A DNA stretch of 35,768 bases from an uncultured Hyphomicrobiales bacterium (GCA_943914405.1 CALUBX010000011.1:1-35768), one strand, 5' to 3'; positions 7,558 to 16,004 are shown, counted from the stretch's first letter. A program made the numbers and translations. Notes: generated from the sequence alone by a model not told the origin.

Positions 7558-8027
7558 AGCCTGCGGATCGCCTGTAGCCGATCCAGGGCGCCCTGGAGGA
7601 TGAAGCTCGCTGCAGCCGAATCGATCCGTTCAGCCCGCTTGGTTCTCGATACGTCCATTTCCAGAAGGGCACGTTCGGCGGCCACCGTGGACAGGCGCTC
7701 ATCCCAATAGACGAAGGGTATGTCGGTCTTCTCGCTCATGGCGCGCACGAAAGCGCGAGTCGCCTGCACACGCGGGCCTGACGAGCCGTCCATGTTGACC
7801 GGCAGGCCGATCACGAAGGCGGCCACCTTTTCCCGTTCGGCCAGCGCCAGCAGAACCTCCGCATCCTTGCCGAATTTGACGCGCTTGATCACCGGCCTTG
7901 GAGATGCGAACCGGCGGCCGAGATCCGACATGGAAATGCCGATCGTCTTCGTGCCGAGGTCCAGGCCGGCAATTGCCTGGCCCGGCTGAAGGCTCGCGGC
8001 AAGCTCCTCTATTGTCAGAACTGTCAT
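7542..8027 (-). CDS. ruvX: Holliday junction resolvase-like protein RuvX/YqgF
   Basis: A 161-residue protein of the YqgF/RuvX family, an RNase H-like nuclease fold linked to 16S rRNA 5'-end maturation and proposed as a Holliday junction resolvase. Visible motifs are AGLDLGTKTIGIS (first catalytic Asp, about residue 22), VIGLPVNMDGSSG (about 72-84) and YWDERLST (about 106-113), plus the C-terminal RIDSAAASFILQGALD block with the last acidic residue. Length and start (ATG 8027) are normal. It is convergent with the DUF6105 gene. Confidence 0.93.
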   Translation of the reverse strand: MTVLTIEELAASLQPGQAIAGLDLGTKTIGISMSDLGRRFASPRPVIKRVKFGKDAEVLLALAEREKVAAFVIGLPVNMDGSSGPRVQATRAFVRAMSEKTDIPFVYWDERLSTVAAERALLEMDVSRTKRAERIDSAAASFILQGALDRLQAIRRLQDAD

Positions 8028-8141
8028 TCGGGATACATCTGCTTCGCTAGAGAATGCTTATACCGGCATACCGCTCGCTAAGCGGCTTACCGTCTTTAGC
8101 ATCCTCCATGGGTTTTGCATCACCAAACAAGAGAGACTTCC

Positions 8142-8852
8142 ATGAAGATCACCTGGCTCGGCCATGCCGCCTTCCGCATCGAGACCGCCAAGGCCAAAAT
8201 CCTGATCGATCCCTTCCTGACGTATAACGCCAGCTTTGCCAGCGCCGGTCTCGACATCAAGGACGTCACCGACGGGATCACCCATATCCTGCTGACGCAC
8301 GGCCATGGGGACCACGTCGGCGATGCGGTCGCGATCGCCAAGGAGAAGGGCGCGGTGGTCCTCGCCAATGCGGACCTTGCCTCCTGGCTCGGCACCAAGG
8401 GTGTCGAGAAGCTCGAAATGGGCAATACCGGCGGCACCGTTTCGTTCGACGGCTTCACTGCCACCTTCACGCAGGCGCTCCATTCCTCTGGGCAGGTGGA
8501 CGAGATGGGGGTTGCCCACTCGCTCGGCAGCGCCAACGGCCTGATGATGCATTTCGAGGATGAGATGTCGGTGCTGCACATGGGCGACACCGATATCTTC
8601 ACCGACATGGGCCTTATCAACGAGCTGCATCAGCCCGATATCGGGATCGTGCCGATCGGCGATCGCTTCACCATGGGCGGTGCCGTGGCGGCACTGGCCT
8701 GCCAGCGCTTCTTCGATTTCAAGCACGCCATACCCTGCCACTACGGGACCTTCCCGATCATCGACCAGACGCCCGAAAAATTCGTCAAGGGCATGGAAGG
8801 CCTCAAGACCCGCGTGGAGACGCCGGCACCGGGCGGCAGCCTGAGCTACTGA
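8142..8852 (+). CDS. UPF0173 metal-dependent hydrolase (metallo-beta-lactamase fold)
   Basis: A 236-residue protein of the UPF0173 group in the metallo-beta-lactamase superfamily. It has the zinc motif HGHGDH (about residues 55-60), a third His in the ALHSSG block, MGDTDIF (bridging Asp, about 148-154) and the C-terminal CHYGTFP His. It is predicted to be a cytoplasmic hydrolase; the substrate is unknown. The start at ATG 8142 (MKITWLGHAAFRIE) has a GAGAG ribosome binding site and fits the family, while the nine-codon upstream extension does not. It is divergent from ruvX and lies upstream of gatC, with a hairpin between them. Confidence 0.92.
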   Translation: MKITWLGHAAFRIETAKAKILIDPFLTYNASFASAGLDIKDVTDGITHILLTHGHGDHVGDAVAIAKEKGAVVLANADLASWLGTKGVEKLEMGNTGGTVSFDGFTATFTQALHSSGQVDEMGVAHSLGSANGLMMHFEDEMSVLHMGDTDIFTDMGLINELHQPDIGIVPIGDRFTMGGAVAALACQRFFDFKHAIPCHYGTFPIIDQTPEKFVKGMEGLKTRVETPAPGGSLSY

Positions 8853-8866
8853 CCAAATGCGAAACC

Positions 8867-8895
8867 GGGGCACGCCCGCCAAATGGGCGTGCTCC
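8867..8895 (+). terminator. Hairpin between the UPF0173 gene and gatC
   Basis: GCACGCCC and GGGCGTGC form a perfect 8-bp stem around a 7-nt loop, and the stem extends by three more pairs, one of them G-U. It begins 15 nt after the UPF0173 stop and 63 nt before the gatC start. There is no T-run after it, so it may be a weak terminator, an mRNA-stabilising structure or part of the gatC leader. Confidence 0.45.
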
Positions 8896-8957
8896 CTGTT
8901 GCGAAGGGCGGGTGTGGCGATTATAGCGAAGGTGAATTTCTTTCCCGGAGTTTTGCC

Positions 8958-9245
8958 ATGTCCGTCGATCTCGCCACCGTCAAGCGCGTCGCGCGCCTCG
9001 CCCGCATAGCGGTAACCGAGGACGAAGCCAATCGCATGGTCGGCGAGCTGAACGGTATTCTCGGCTTCGTCGAGCAATTGTCCGAGGTGGATGTGTCAGG
9101 GGTGGAGCCGATGACCTCGGTCACGCCGATGGCCATGCGCCAGCGTGCCGACAAGGTCACCGACGGCGACAAGGCGGACGATATCGTCGCCAACGCGCCC
9201 TCCACGGACCGCAATTTCTTCCTGGTGCCCAAGGTCGTCGAGTAA
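8958..9245 (+). CDS. gatC: Asp-tRNA(Asn)/Glu-tRNA(Gln) amidotransferase subunit C
   Basis: GatC (95 residues) wraps around GatA and GatB to stabilise the GatCAB complex, which converts misacylated Glu-tRNA(Gln) and Asp-tRNA(Asn) to the amidated forms. The family pattern VKRVARLARIAVTEDE at the N-terminus and a central VEPMTSV block are present. ATG 8958 is chosen because GGAG lies 8 nt upstream; the in-frame extension back to 8883 is not family-like and would run into the hairpin. gatA follows 51 nt downstream. Confidence 0.94.
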   Translation: MSVDLATVKRVARLARIAVTEDEANRMVGELNGILGFVEQLSEVDVSGVEPMTSVTPMAMRQRADKVTDGDKADDIVANAPSTDRNFFLVPKVVE

Positions 9246-9296
9246 GCGCTGCCGCGCCTCCTCCGCCTTATCTTCCCTTTCAGATCCGAAGAGACC

Positions 9297-10778
9297 ATGA
9301 CCGAACTCACCAGCCTCACCATTGCCGAAGCCCGCGAAAAGCTGAAGGCCAAGGATTTCACCGCCGTCGAGCTGACGCAGGCTTATCTCGACGCGATCGC
9401 TGCGGCAAATGATGTGTTCAACGCCTATATCGCGGTGACGCCGGAGAAGGCGCTCGGTATGGCAAAGGCGTCGGATTCCCGCCGCGCGTCCGGAACGGTC
9501 GGCGCATTGGAGGGCATTCCACTCGGCATCAAGGACCTGTTCGCGACGCAGGACGTCCATACCCAGGCGGCATCCCACATCCTGGACGGCTTCAAGCCGA
9601 AGTACGAATCCACCGTTACCCAGAACCTCTGGGACGATGGTGCCGTCATGCTGGGCAAGCTCAATATGGACGAGTTCGCGATGGGCTCTTCCAACGAAAC
9701 CTCCCACTACGGCGCGGTGATTAACCCCTGGAAGGCAACGGGCTCCAACCAGCAGCTCGTCCCCGGCGGCTCCTCCGGCGGTTCGGCCGCGGCCGTCGCA
9801 GCGCATCTGTGCGCCGGCGCGACGGCGACGGATACCGGCGGATCGATCCGCCAGCCGGCCGCCTTCACCGGCACGGTTGGGATCAAGCCAACCTATGGCC
9901 GCTGCTCGCGCTGGGGTACGGTTGCATTTGCCTCCTCGCTCGACCAGGCTGGCCCGATCGCCCGCGACGTGCGCGATGCGGCGATCATGCTGAAATCGAT
10001 GGCTTCGGTGGACGCGAAGGACACGACCTCCGTGGGTCTGCCGGTGCCGGATTACGAAGCGTCGCTCGGCCAGTCGGTCAAGGGCATGCGGATCGGCATT
10101 CCGAAGGAATATCGCGTCGAGGGCATGCCGGAGGAAATCGAGGCGCTCTGGCAACAGGGTATTTCCTGGCTCAAGGATGCCGGTGCCGAGATCGTCGATA
10201 TCAGCCTGCCGCACACCAAATACGCGCTGCCGGCCTACTATATCGTCGCCCCGGCCGAAGCTTCCTCCAACCTTGCCCGTTACGACGGCGTCCGCTACGG
10301 GCTGCGTGTCGACGGCAAGGACATTGTCGACATGTATGAAAAGACGCGCGCCGCCGGCTTCGGCCAGGAGGTCAAGCGCCGCATCATGATCGGCACCTAT
10401 GTGCTTTCGGCTGGCTATTACGACGCCTATTACCTGCGCGCCCAGAAGGTCCGCACGCTGATCAAGCGCGACTTCGAAATGGTGTTCCATGAGGGCGTCG
10501 ATGCGATCCTCACACCGGCCACCCCGTCTTCGGCGTTCGGCGTTGCGGACGAGAACCTGGCTGCCGACCCGGTCAAGATGTATCTCAACGACATCTTCAC
10601 TGTGACGGTCAACATGGCCGGCCTTCCGGGCATTGCCGTGCCGGCCGGCCTCGACCACAAGGGTCTTCCGCTCGGCCTTCAGCTGATCGGCAAGCCTTTT
10701 GAGGAAGAAACGCTGTTCAGGACCGCGCACGTGATCGAGCAAGCGGCAGGGAAGTTCACGCCGACCAAGTGGTGGTGA
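9297..10778 (+). CDS. gatA: Asp-tRNA(Asn)/Glu-tRNA(Gln) amidotransferase subunit A
   Basis: GatA (493 residues) is the glutaminase subunit that hydrolyses glutamine and passes ammonia to GatB. It belongs to the amidase signature family, and the Ser-cisSer-Lys triad is visible: Lys79 in GIKDLF, Ser159 in GGSSGGS and Ser183 in TDTGGSIRQPA. The length is normal and the C-terminus (KFTPTKWW) is complete. It follows gatC on the same strand. gatB is not adjacent but 1.6 kb downstream, separated by a recombinase gene and a GNAT gene. Confidence 0.96.
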   Translation: MTELTSLTIAEAREKLKAKDFTAVELTQAYLDAIAAANDVFNAYIAVTPEKALGMAKASDSRRASGTVGALEGIPLGIKDLFATQDVHTQAASHILDGFKPKYESTVTQNLWDDGAVMLGKLNMDEFAMGSSNETSHYGAVINPWKATGSNQQLVPGGSSGGSAAAVAAHLCAGATATDTGGSIRQPAAFTGTVGIKPTYGRCSRWGTVAFASSLDQAGPIARDVRDAAIMLKSMASVDAKDTTSVGLPVPDYEASLGQSVKGMRIGIPKEYRVEGMPEEIEALWQQGISWLKDAGAEIVDISLPHTKYALPAYYIVAPAEASSNLARYDGVRYGLRVDGKDIVDMYEKTRAAGFGQEVKRRIMIGTYVLSAGYYDAYYLRAQKVRTLIKRDFEMVFHEGVDAILTPATPSSAFGVADENLAADPVKMYLNDIFTVTVNMAGLPGIAVPAGLDHKGLPLGLQLIGKPFEEETLFRTAHVIEQAAGKFTPTKWW

Positions 10779-10815
10779 ATAAGAGCGAGAAGTATGATAT
10801 CTAGGTTCGGTGGGG

Positions 10816-10833
10816 GTTCGCGCGATAGCGAAC
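10816..10833. repeat. Inverted repeat just upstream of the recombinase gene
   Basis: GTTCGC and GCGAAC form perfect 6-bp arms around a 6-nt spacer, 11 nt before the recombinase start. It could be a regulatory site of the recombinase or an arm-type site. No matching copy was seen on the other side of the gene. Confidence 0.3.
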
Positions 10834-10844
10834 ATCGGATCTAG

Positions 10845-11636
10845 ATGGAGCGCATGTTGCAGAAGACGTTCGCGGATGCCGCTGACAGTTACGTTAGGCA
10901 TGGCGGAGAAGGTAAGTACCTTCCTAAGATCGTTGAAAAGATCGGTGCTGTTGCGCTAGGGGAAATAGTGCCGCCCCAAATCGTCGAGCTGGCAAAAACG
11001 CTATTTCCGCACCAAACTAACTCATCGCGAAATAGAATGGTCATAACCCCGGTTAGCGCGGTGCTTAGCCACGCTCATCAATTGGGGTGGGCGCCGGTGA
11101 TCAAGCTGCGAAGGTTCAAGGTGGAGGCGCCACAGCGTAAACAGGCCGCTTCCCAACTTTGGATCCACGCGTTTGTAAGACAGTGCGACTTAGATGGGTT
11201 GGCGCATTTAGCAGATCTTGTTCTATTCATGAGCCAGACGGGTGCTAGGGTTTCTGAAGCTATCGAAGTACGATGGTCAGACGTTGATTTGGCAAAGAAG
11301 AAGGCGCTGCTTAGGAAGGTTAAGAACGACAAAAACTCGGTCCGCTTTCTCACGGATGAGCTAGCTAATAGATTGCATAATAGGCAGCGAGGAAATTCAG
11401 CTGCCGGTCGCGTGTTTGATTACACAAACCGGCACTCCGTTAACGAGCGTATTGAGGCAGTGTGCCGAAGAGCAGGTATTACGTATAAGCCGACTCACAC
11501 CTGCGGACGCCATGCAATGGCAAACAACGCTATGGCGTTAGGAGTCGATATCAAATCGACCATGATTGCGGGTGGATGGAAGAGCACTGCGGTGTTTTTG
11601 GAAACCTATGTAAATCCCCAAACTCAGCTCGGTTAG
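10845..11636 (+). CDS. Tyrosine recombinase/phage-type integrase
   Basis: A 263-residue site-specific recombinase with an N-terminal SAM-like core-binding region (about 1-95) and a C-terminal catalytic domain. Catalytic residues can be placed: Arg135 in TGARVSEAIEVRW, a Lys in the beta-hairpin KVKNDKNSVRFL (about 160-163), His218 and Arg222 in HTCGRH, Trp245 in AGGWKS and the nucleophile Tyr255 in LETYVNP. The HxxxR spacing is one longer than the usual HxxR, which may be a subfamily trait. Codon use is visibly more AT-rich than in gatA and gatB, suggesting transfer. It sits alone between gatA and a GNAT gene with no tRNA or excisionase alongside. ATG 10845 is used; the ribosome binding site is weak. 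Confidence 0.9.
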   Translation: MERMLQKTFADAADSYVRHGGEGKYLPKIVEKIGAVALGEIVPPQIVELAKTLFPHQTNSSRNRMVITPVSAVLSHAHQLGWAPVIKLRRFKVEAPQRKQAASQLWIHAFVRQCDLDGLAHLADLVLFMSQTGARVSEAIEVRWSDVDLAKKKALLRKVKNDKNSVRFLTDELANRLHNRQRGNSAAGRVFDYTNRHSVNERIEAVCRRAGITYKPTHTCGRHAMANNAMALGVDIKSTMIAGGWKSTAVFLETYVNPQTQLG

Positions 11637-11730
11637 TTGCGGATCGGTTCAACTCGTACAGCTACGATTCTGATCTCTAATCAGCCATTTTTTCAAGTTG
11701 CTGCGATCAGTGGCACGATATGCCCGATCC

Positions 11731-11762
11731 CGAGTCGGCCCTCTGGTCAAAGGCCCGACTCG
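11731..11762. repeat. Hairpin upstream of the GNAT gene
   Basis: CGAGTCGG (11731-11738) and CCGACTCG (11755-11762) are perfect 8-bp arms, extendable inward with one bulge. The hairpin lies about 30 nt before the GNAT start and after the recombinase gene. It may end recombinase transcription or mark the GNAT leader; no T-run follows on the plus strand. Confidence 0.35.
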
Positions 11763-11793
11763 ATGATCTATTGTCCCTGAAGCAGGGGAAGCC

Positions 11794-12303
11794 ATGGCCA
11801 CAGTTCGAAATGCCCGTGAAGACGAGGCGACGCTCCTTGCGGAGATCGGCTTCCGCGCGTGGGAAAAGGCGATGACGTCGATCGGCGAGATGACGGACAT
11901 GCGCAATAGCGCCTGGGAAGCCTTTCTCAACTTCACCCGGTCCGAGTGGCTGACCATCACCACCGTCGAGCACGACGGCATGCTCGCTGGATGGGCGGCG
12001 CGGGAAAAGTTCGACGAACTGATTTCCGATTTCTGGATCGATCCTCAACATCAGAAGCAAGGGCTTGGCCGGGCGCTGCTGGCCGAGGTCGAGGCGGAAA
12101 TCGTGCGGCAGGGTTTCGAGGAGGCGCGGGTGGAGACCCATGCCCATAACCTGGAGGCGATCGGGTTCTTCCAGAGGTTCGATTATTCCATCAACTGGCT
12201 GTCGATCGCCTACGCGCCCAAGATCGATCGCGATGTGCAGTCGGTAGGTCTTCTGAAGCGTCTGGTGCCCGATGAGCCAGAGACCTACGGGCCGGCATTC
12301 TAA
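11794..12303 (+). CDS. GNAT family N-acetyltransferase
   Basis: A 169-residue single-domain GNAT protein. The acetyl-CoA-binding motif A is QHQKQGLGRALL (about residues 89-100), matching Q/RxxGxG/A. The following HNLEAIGFFQRFDY block is the motif B region. The substrate cannot be inferred. A purine-rich CAGGGGAAG precedes the ATG at 11794. It lies between the recombinase gene and gatB on the same strand, and its GC-rich codon use is like the core genes, so it is probably part of the native gatA-GNAT-gatB order. Confidence 0.85.
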   Translation: MATVRNAREDEATLLAEIGFRAWEKAMTSIGEMTDMRNSAWEAFLNFTRSEWLTITTVEHDGMLAGWAAREKFDELISDFWIDPQHQKQGLGRALLAEVEAEIVRQGFEEARVETHAHNLEAIGFFQRFDYSINWLSIAYAPKIDRDVQSVGLLKRLVPDEPETYGPAF

Positions 12304-12390
12304 GCACTTCCATCCGCCGGTTGAGCTTGCACCTGAGCGCCATTTGTTCTACCTCGACATGATCTGCACAGACGATTTCAAGAGCATCCG

Positions 12391-13896
12391 ATGACCCTAG
12401 TCGACGTCCGCACGCCTGATCCGAAACGCTTCATTCCCGGCGCCACCGGCGATTGGGAAGTGATCATCGGCATGGAGGTGCACGCGCAGGTCCTGTCCAA
12501 TTCGAAGCTGTTTTCGGGCGCCTCGACGGAGTTCGGCAAGCCCGCCAACTCCAACGTCTCGCTTGTCGATGCGGCTATGCCGGGCATGCTTCCAGTCATC
12601 AACGAGGAATGCATCAAGCAGGCGGTGCGCACCGGCCTGGGGCTCAAGGCGCAGATCAACAAGCGCTCGCTGTTCGACCGCAAGAACTATTTCTATCCGG
12701 ACCTGCCGCAGGGCTACCAGATCTCCCAGTACAAGGATCCGATCGTCGGCGAAGGCAAGATCGTCATTTCGCTCGGGCCTGACCGGCAGGGGCAGTTCGA
12801 GGATATCGAGATCGGTATCGAGCGCCTGCACCTGGAACAGGACGCCGGCAAGTCGATGCACGACCAGCATCCGACGATGTCCTATGTGGATCTCAACCGC
12901 TCCGGCGTGGCCCTGATGGAGATCGTGTCCAAACCAGACATGCGCTCCTCGGACGAAGCCAAGGCCTATATGACCAAGCTGCGGTCGATCGTGCGCTATC
13001 TCGGCACCTGCGACGGCAACATGGACGAGGGCTCCATGCGCGCCGACGTCAACGTGTCCGTGCGCCGTCCGGGCGAAGGCTTCGGCACGCGCTGCGAGAT
13101 CAAGAACGTCAACTCGATCCGCTTCATCGGCCAGGCCATCGAATACGAAGCGCGCCGCCAGATCGGCATCCTGGAAGAGGGTGGTATGATCGATCAGGAG
13201 ACCCGGCTGTTCGATCCGGGCAAGGGCGAGACCCGCTCCATGCGCTCCAAGGAAGACGCGCATGACTATCGCTATTTCCCCGATCCGGACCTGCTGCCGC
13301 TGGAATTCGACGACGCATTCATCGAGGAACTGCGTGCCGGTCTGACAGAACTGCCGGACGACAAGAAGGCGCGGTTCGTGAGCGAGCTCGGCCTGTCGGT
13401 CTACGACGCTTCCGTTCTCGTGTCCGAAAAGGCGATTGCGGATTATTTCGAGGCGGTGGCCGAAGGTCGCGACGGCAAGATCGCCGCGAACTGGGTTATC
13501 AACGACTTGCTGGGCGCGTTGAACAAGCTCGGCAAAGGCATTGAAGAAACACCCGTTTCTCCGGCCCAGCTCGGTTCTATCATCGACCTGATCAAGGCCG
13601 AAACCATTTCGGGCAAGATCGCCAAGGACCTGTTCGAGATCGTGCTCAACGAAGGCGGCGATCCGGCCGAAATCGTCGAAGCCCGAGGCATGAAGCAGGT
13701 GACCGATACCGGCGCGATCGAGAAGGCGGTTGACGAGATCATTGCTGCGAACCCCGATCAGGTCGCCAAGGTCAAGGCCAAGCCGACGCTTGCCGGCTGG
13801 TTCGTCGGTCAGGTCATGAAGTCCACCGGCGGCAAGGCCAATCCGCAGGCCGTGCAGGCCCTGGTCAAGGCCAAGCTCGGCATCGAAGAAGAGTAA
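12391..13896 (+). CDS. gatB: Asp-tRNA(Asn)/Glu-tRNA(Gln) amidotransferase subunit B
   Basis: GatB (501 residues) activates the side-chain carboxylate of misacylated tRNA by phosphorylation and amidates it with ammonia from GatA. The N-terminal cradle domain shows WEVIIGMEVHAQV, KNYFYPDLPQGYQISQY, HLEQDAGKS and LNRSGVALMEIVS. The helical and YqeY-like tail ends with ANPQAVQALVKAKLG. Length is normal and no frame disruption is seen. It completes the GatCAB set even though gatA is 1.6 kb upstream. Confidence 0.97.
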   Translation: MTLVDVRTPDPKRFIPGATGDWEVIIGMEVHAQVLSNSKLFSGASTEFGKPANSNVSLVDAAMPGMLPVINEECIKQAVRTGLGLKAQINKRSLFDRKNYFYPDLPQGYQISQYKDPIVGEGKIVISLGPDRQGQFEDIEIGIERLHLEQDAGKSMHDQHPTMSYVDLNRSGVALMEIVSKPDMRSSDEAKAYMTKLRSIVRYLGTCDGNMDEGSMRADVNVSVRRPGEGFGTRCEIKNVNSIRFIGQAIEYEARRQIGILEEGGMIDQETRLFDPGKGETRSMRSKEDAHDYRYFPDPDLLPLEFDDAFIEELRAGLTELPDDKKARFVSELGLSVYDASVLVSEKAIADYFEAVAEGRDGKIAANWVINDLLGALNKLGKGIEETPVSPAQLGSIIDLIKAETISGKIAKDLFEIVLNEGGDPAEIVEARGMKQVTDTGAIEKAVDEIIAANPDQVAKVKAKPTLAGWFVGQVMKSTGGKANPQAVQALVKAKLGIEEE

Positions 13897-13956
13897 GCGG
13901 CGGTCGTGGTCGTGGCGTACGGAAGCCACGGCGACGGACGGTGCAAGGAGAGCGTC

Positions 13957-14463
13957 TTGGTCTATTTCGTCCGCACGGCAGGAGAGGAAGACGTTCAGGC
14001 GATCCGCTCCCTGCTCATCGAGACCTTCCACGCCAGCTACGACGGCTTCTACGGGCATGACAAGGTTAGCCAGATGGTATCCGCCTGGCACTCGCCGGCC
14101 GCCATCCGGGCGCGTATTCTCAAGCGCGATGGCGAGTTCCTGGTCGCCGACAGCGGCAAGGATATTGGCGGTATCGGCTATGCGGCCGCGTATCCGAAAA
14201 TGGCGAAGACAGCCATGTTGCACCAGCTTTACGTCAAGCCCTCTGTCCAGAACGAAGGCATCGGGCGCGACATATTTGCCGAACTGGAAACCTGTTTTCC
14301 GGACGCCGAGATCATGCGGGTCGAGGTCGCCCTTCAGAACACCCGGGCGATATCGTTCTATCAGCGCCTTGGCTTTGCCGAGGTGGATCGAATGGAAGAG
14401 TGGGGCGCCCCGAACTCGGGTCTGCCCGCCGTGATCATGGAAAAGCGGCTGGAAGCTGTTTGA
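13957..14463 (+). CDS. GNAT family N-acetyltransferase (TTG start)
   Basis: A 168-residue GNAT protein with motif A SVQNEGIGRDIF (about residues 91-102) and the C-terminal NTRAISFYQRLGFAEVDR block. I chose the TTG at 13957 because an AAGGAG ribosome binding site lies exactly 6 nt upstream (13945-13950) and the protein then begins LVYFVRTAGEEDVQAIR, as GNAT proteins typically do. The frame is open back to 13906, but that extension contains the ribosome binding site and is not family-like. It follows gatB by 60 nt. Substrate unknown. Confidence 0.82.
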   Translation: MVYFVRTAGEEDVQAIRSLLIETFHASYDGFYGHDKVSQMVSAWHSPAAIRARILKRDGEFLVADSGKDIGGIGYAAAYPKMAKTAMLHQLYVKPSVQNEGIGRDIFAELETCFPDAEIMRVEVALQNTRAISFYQRLGFAEVDRMEEWGAPNSGLPAVIMEKRLEAV

Positions 14464-14467
14464 TGTA

Positions 14468-14902
14468 TCAAGGGGATGGCGGTGCGGTTGCCCTGCCGTC
14501 TTCGTCGTAGATGGTGACCAGGCTGCATTCCATCAGGCTCTCGCGCCGCTTTGTGCTGCAGACGGATCTGGACGCCCCAATGGCCGTGTCCTTGCTATCG
14601 AAGCCGCAGAAGGTCTCGTGCCAGTGCGGCCCCTCCTTGGACTGGACGAACACGTCTATGCTCCACCCGGCGGGAAAACAGGCGGTCGTTTCCAGGCAGT
14701 CTTCCGCCGTTCCGCCGTCCTTGACGCACTTTTTCTTGGCGCAGTCGAGCGCTTTGCGGATGCTGGAGGCAAAGCAGACACCGCTGCTCATCTCCGGCGC
14801 CTGTGAAAATCCGACGGCACCACGGCCCTCAGCCAAGGCAGCGGCTGGGCTGACGACCATCACAAACCCGATCAGAGGTGCGGAAAGTCTTTGTAGCATC
14901 AC
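14468..14902 (-). CDS. Secreted Cys-rich hypothetical protein
   Basis: A 144-residue protein with a clear Sec signal peptide (hydrophobic residues about 8-24, AAALA cleavage region), so probably periplasmic. The mature part has about eight Cys residues in a repeating pattern: CFASSIRKALDCAKKKC, then GGTAEDC, then two more pairs. This suggests disulphide bonds and distantly recalls DUF4189-type domains, but I cannot assign a family with confidence. The start could be either of two adjacent ATG codons. It is convergent with the GNAT gene before it (4 nt apart) and divergent from the next GNAT gene. Confidence 0.72.
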   Translation of the reverse strand: MMLQRLSAPLIGFVMVVSPAAALAEGRGAVGFSQAPEMSSGVCFASSIRKALDCAKKKCVKDGGTAEDCLETTACFPAGWSIDVFVQSKEGPHWHETFCGFDSKDTAIGASRSVCSTKRRESLMECSLVTIYDEDGRATAPPSP

Positions 14903-14960
14903 CTAACCTCTCTATTCTGCCGGAACGACCATTGCCGATTTCCACCGGAAAGGACAGCAC

Positions 14961-15425
14961 ATGACGGAAAGCCTTGTGATCCGACGCGGGCGTGAGGTCG
15001 ATCTTCCGGCGCTGATCGCCCTGTTTGCCGAGGACCCGATCGGCGGCCATGGCGATACGACCGATCCGTCCGCCTTCGAAGACTATTTACGCGCTTTTCA
15101 TGCCATCGACGCATCCGCTAATGAGCAGCTCTTCGTCGCCGAGCAGGATGGGGAAGTGGTCGGAACCTTCCAGATCATGTTCAACCGCACCCTGACGGGC
15201 CGCGGTTCGCTGTCCATGATCATCGAAGCTGTCCAGACCCGTTCCGACATGCGCGGGCAAGGGATCGGCGCCCGCATGATCGAGTATGCGATCGGCGAGG
15301 CGCGGCGACGGGACTGCCGGCTGGTTCGACTCACATCCAATGCTGCGCGGCTGGATGCGCACCGCTTCTACGAAAGACTCGGATTTTCCAGAAGCCATTT
15401 GGGCTTCAAGATGAAGCTCAAATGA
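14961..15425 (+). CDS. GNAT family N-acetyltransferase
   Basis: A 154-residue GNAT domain protein with motif A RSDMRGQGIGARMI (about residues 94-107) and the C-terminal motif NAARLDAHRFYERLGF, which is typical of small aminoglycoside- or amino-acid-type acetyltransferases. The substrate is not predictable. GGAAAGGA precedes the ATG at 14961. It is the third GNAT gene within 3.7 kb, but the three proteins differ clearly from each other, so they are not a recent tandem duplication. Confidence 0.87.
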   Translation: MTESLVIRRGREVDLPALIALFAEDPIGGHGDTTDPSAFEDYLRAFHAIDASANEQLFVAEQDGEVVGTFQIMFNRTLTGRGSLSMIIEAVQTRSDMRGQGIGARMIEYAIGEARRRDCRLVRLTSNAARLDAHRFYERLGFSRSHLGFKMKLK

Positions 15426-15494
15426 GTGGGGCCGGTGCCGGAATCACTGGACATCAAGGGCGTCAGGCGGCATAACCGCATCAGCGAGTTCAAT

Positions 15495-15509
15495 GGCAAA
15501 CCGTTTGCC
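15495..15509. promoter_or_regulatory. Palindrome upstream of the NDUFA12 gene
   Basis: GGCAAAC and GTTTGCC form perfect 7-bp arms around one base, ending 17 nt before the NDUFA12 start. It could be an operator or a leader hairpin. Confidence 0.25.
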
Positions 15510-15526
15510 GGTCCGACGGAAATATC

Positions 15527-15925
15527 ATGAAAAACCTCCTGCTGCAGATCTTCACCTGGTGGAATGGACAGACGCTTGGTACGCGGTTCTTTACCTGGCG
15601 CTTCGGCAAGCGGGTGGGTGAAGACGAGTTCGGCAACGTCTATTATGAGGGCCCGATGGCGTCGTGGGGCAAGCCGAAGCGGTGGGTAATCTACAAGGAT
15701 TACGCCGAAGCGTCCAAGATCGCTCCCGGCTGGCACGGCTGGATGCATTATCGCACGGATGTCCCTCCGTCGCAGGAAGACTACAAGCCGCGCGAATGGC
15801 AAAAGCCGCATCAGCCCAACCTGACCGGTACCCCGGGCGCCTATCGGCCGAAGGGTTCCCTCGCAGGCGCCGGCGAACGTCCGCGGGTCACCGGCGATTA
15901 CGACGCCTGGACGCCCGGCAACTGA
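15527..15925 (+). CDS. NADH:ubiquinone oxidoreductase accessory subunit, NDUFA12 family
   Basis: A 132-residue homologue of mitochondrial complex I subunit NDUFA12 (B17.2), an accessory subunit found in alphaproteobacterial complex I. The conserved core is present: FFTWRFGKRVGEDEFGN, YYEG, RWVIYKDYAEASKIAPGWHGWMHY and the Pro-rich C-terminal tail with YRPKGSL. It should sit at the peripheral arm of the inner-membrane complex. As in other alphaproteobacteria it is not in the nuo operon; here it precedes a DUF2155 gene. The ATG at 15527 has a GACGGAAA ribosome binding region. Confidence 0.92.
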   Translation: MKNLLLQIFTWWNGQTLGTRFFTWRFGKRVGEDEFGNVYYEGPMASWGKPKRWVIYKDYAEASKIAPGWHGWMHYRTDVPPSQEDYKPREWQKPHQPNLTGTPGAYRPKGSLAGAGERPRVTGDYDAWTPGN

Positions 15926-16004
15926 TCACAGCCGACAGCACCTGTTTTGGCCGCAATCGATCTCTAGAGCTCGAAGCCGAGGCGCGGTCGAGACGGGACG
16001 GATA

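Noticed and set aside
9096..10901. 601-codon minus-strand frame across gatC and gatA
   Set aside because: It is antisense to two clear genes, rich in His/Arg/Gly as expected of a GC-rich shadow, and has no recognisable motif.
10779..11793. Direct repeats flanking the recombinase gene that would mark insertion ends
   Set aside because: Only short partial likenesses around ATCTAG were seen; none convincing.
12397..14223. 608-codon minus-strand frame across gatB
   Set aside because: Shadow of gatB with typical antisense composition and no family likeness.
15435..15530. 31-codon frame from GTG ending in an ATGA overlap with the NDUFA12 start
   Set aside because: No ribosome binding site and no recognisable sequence; the overlap could be chance.
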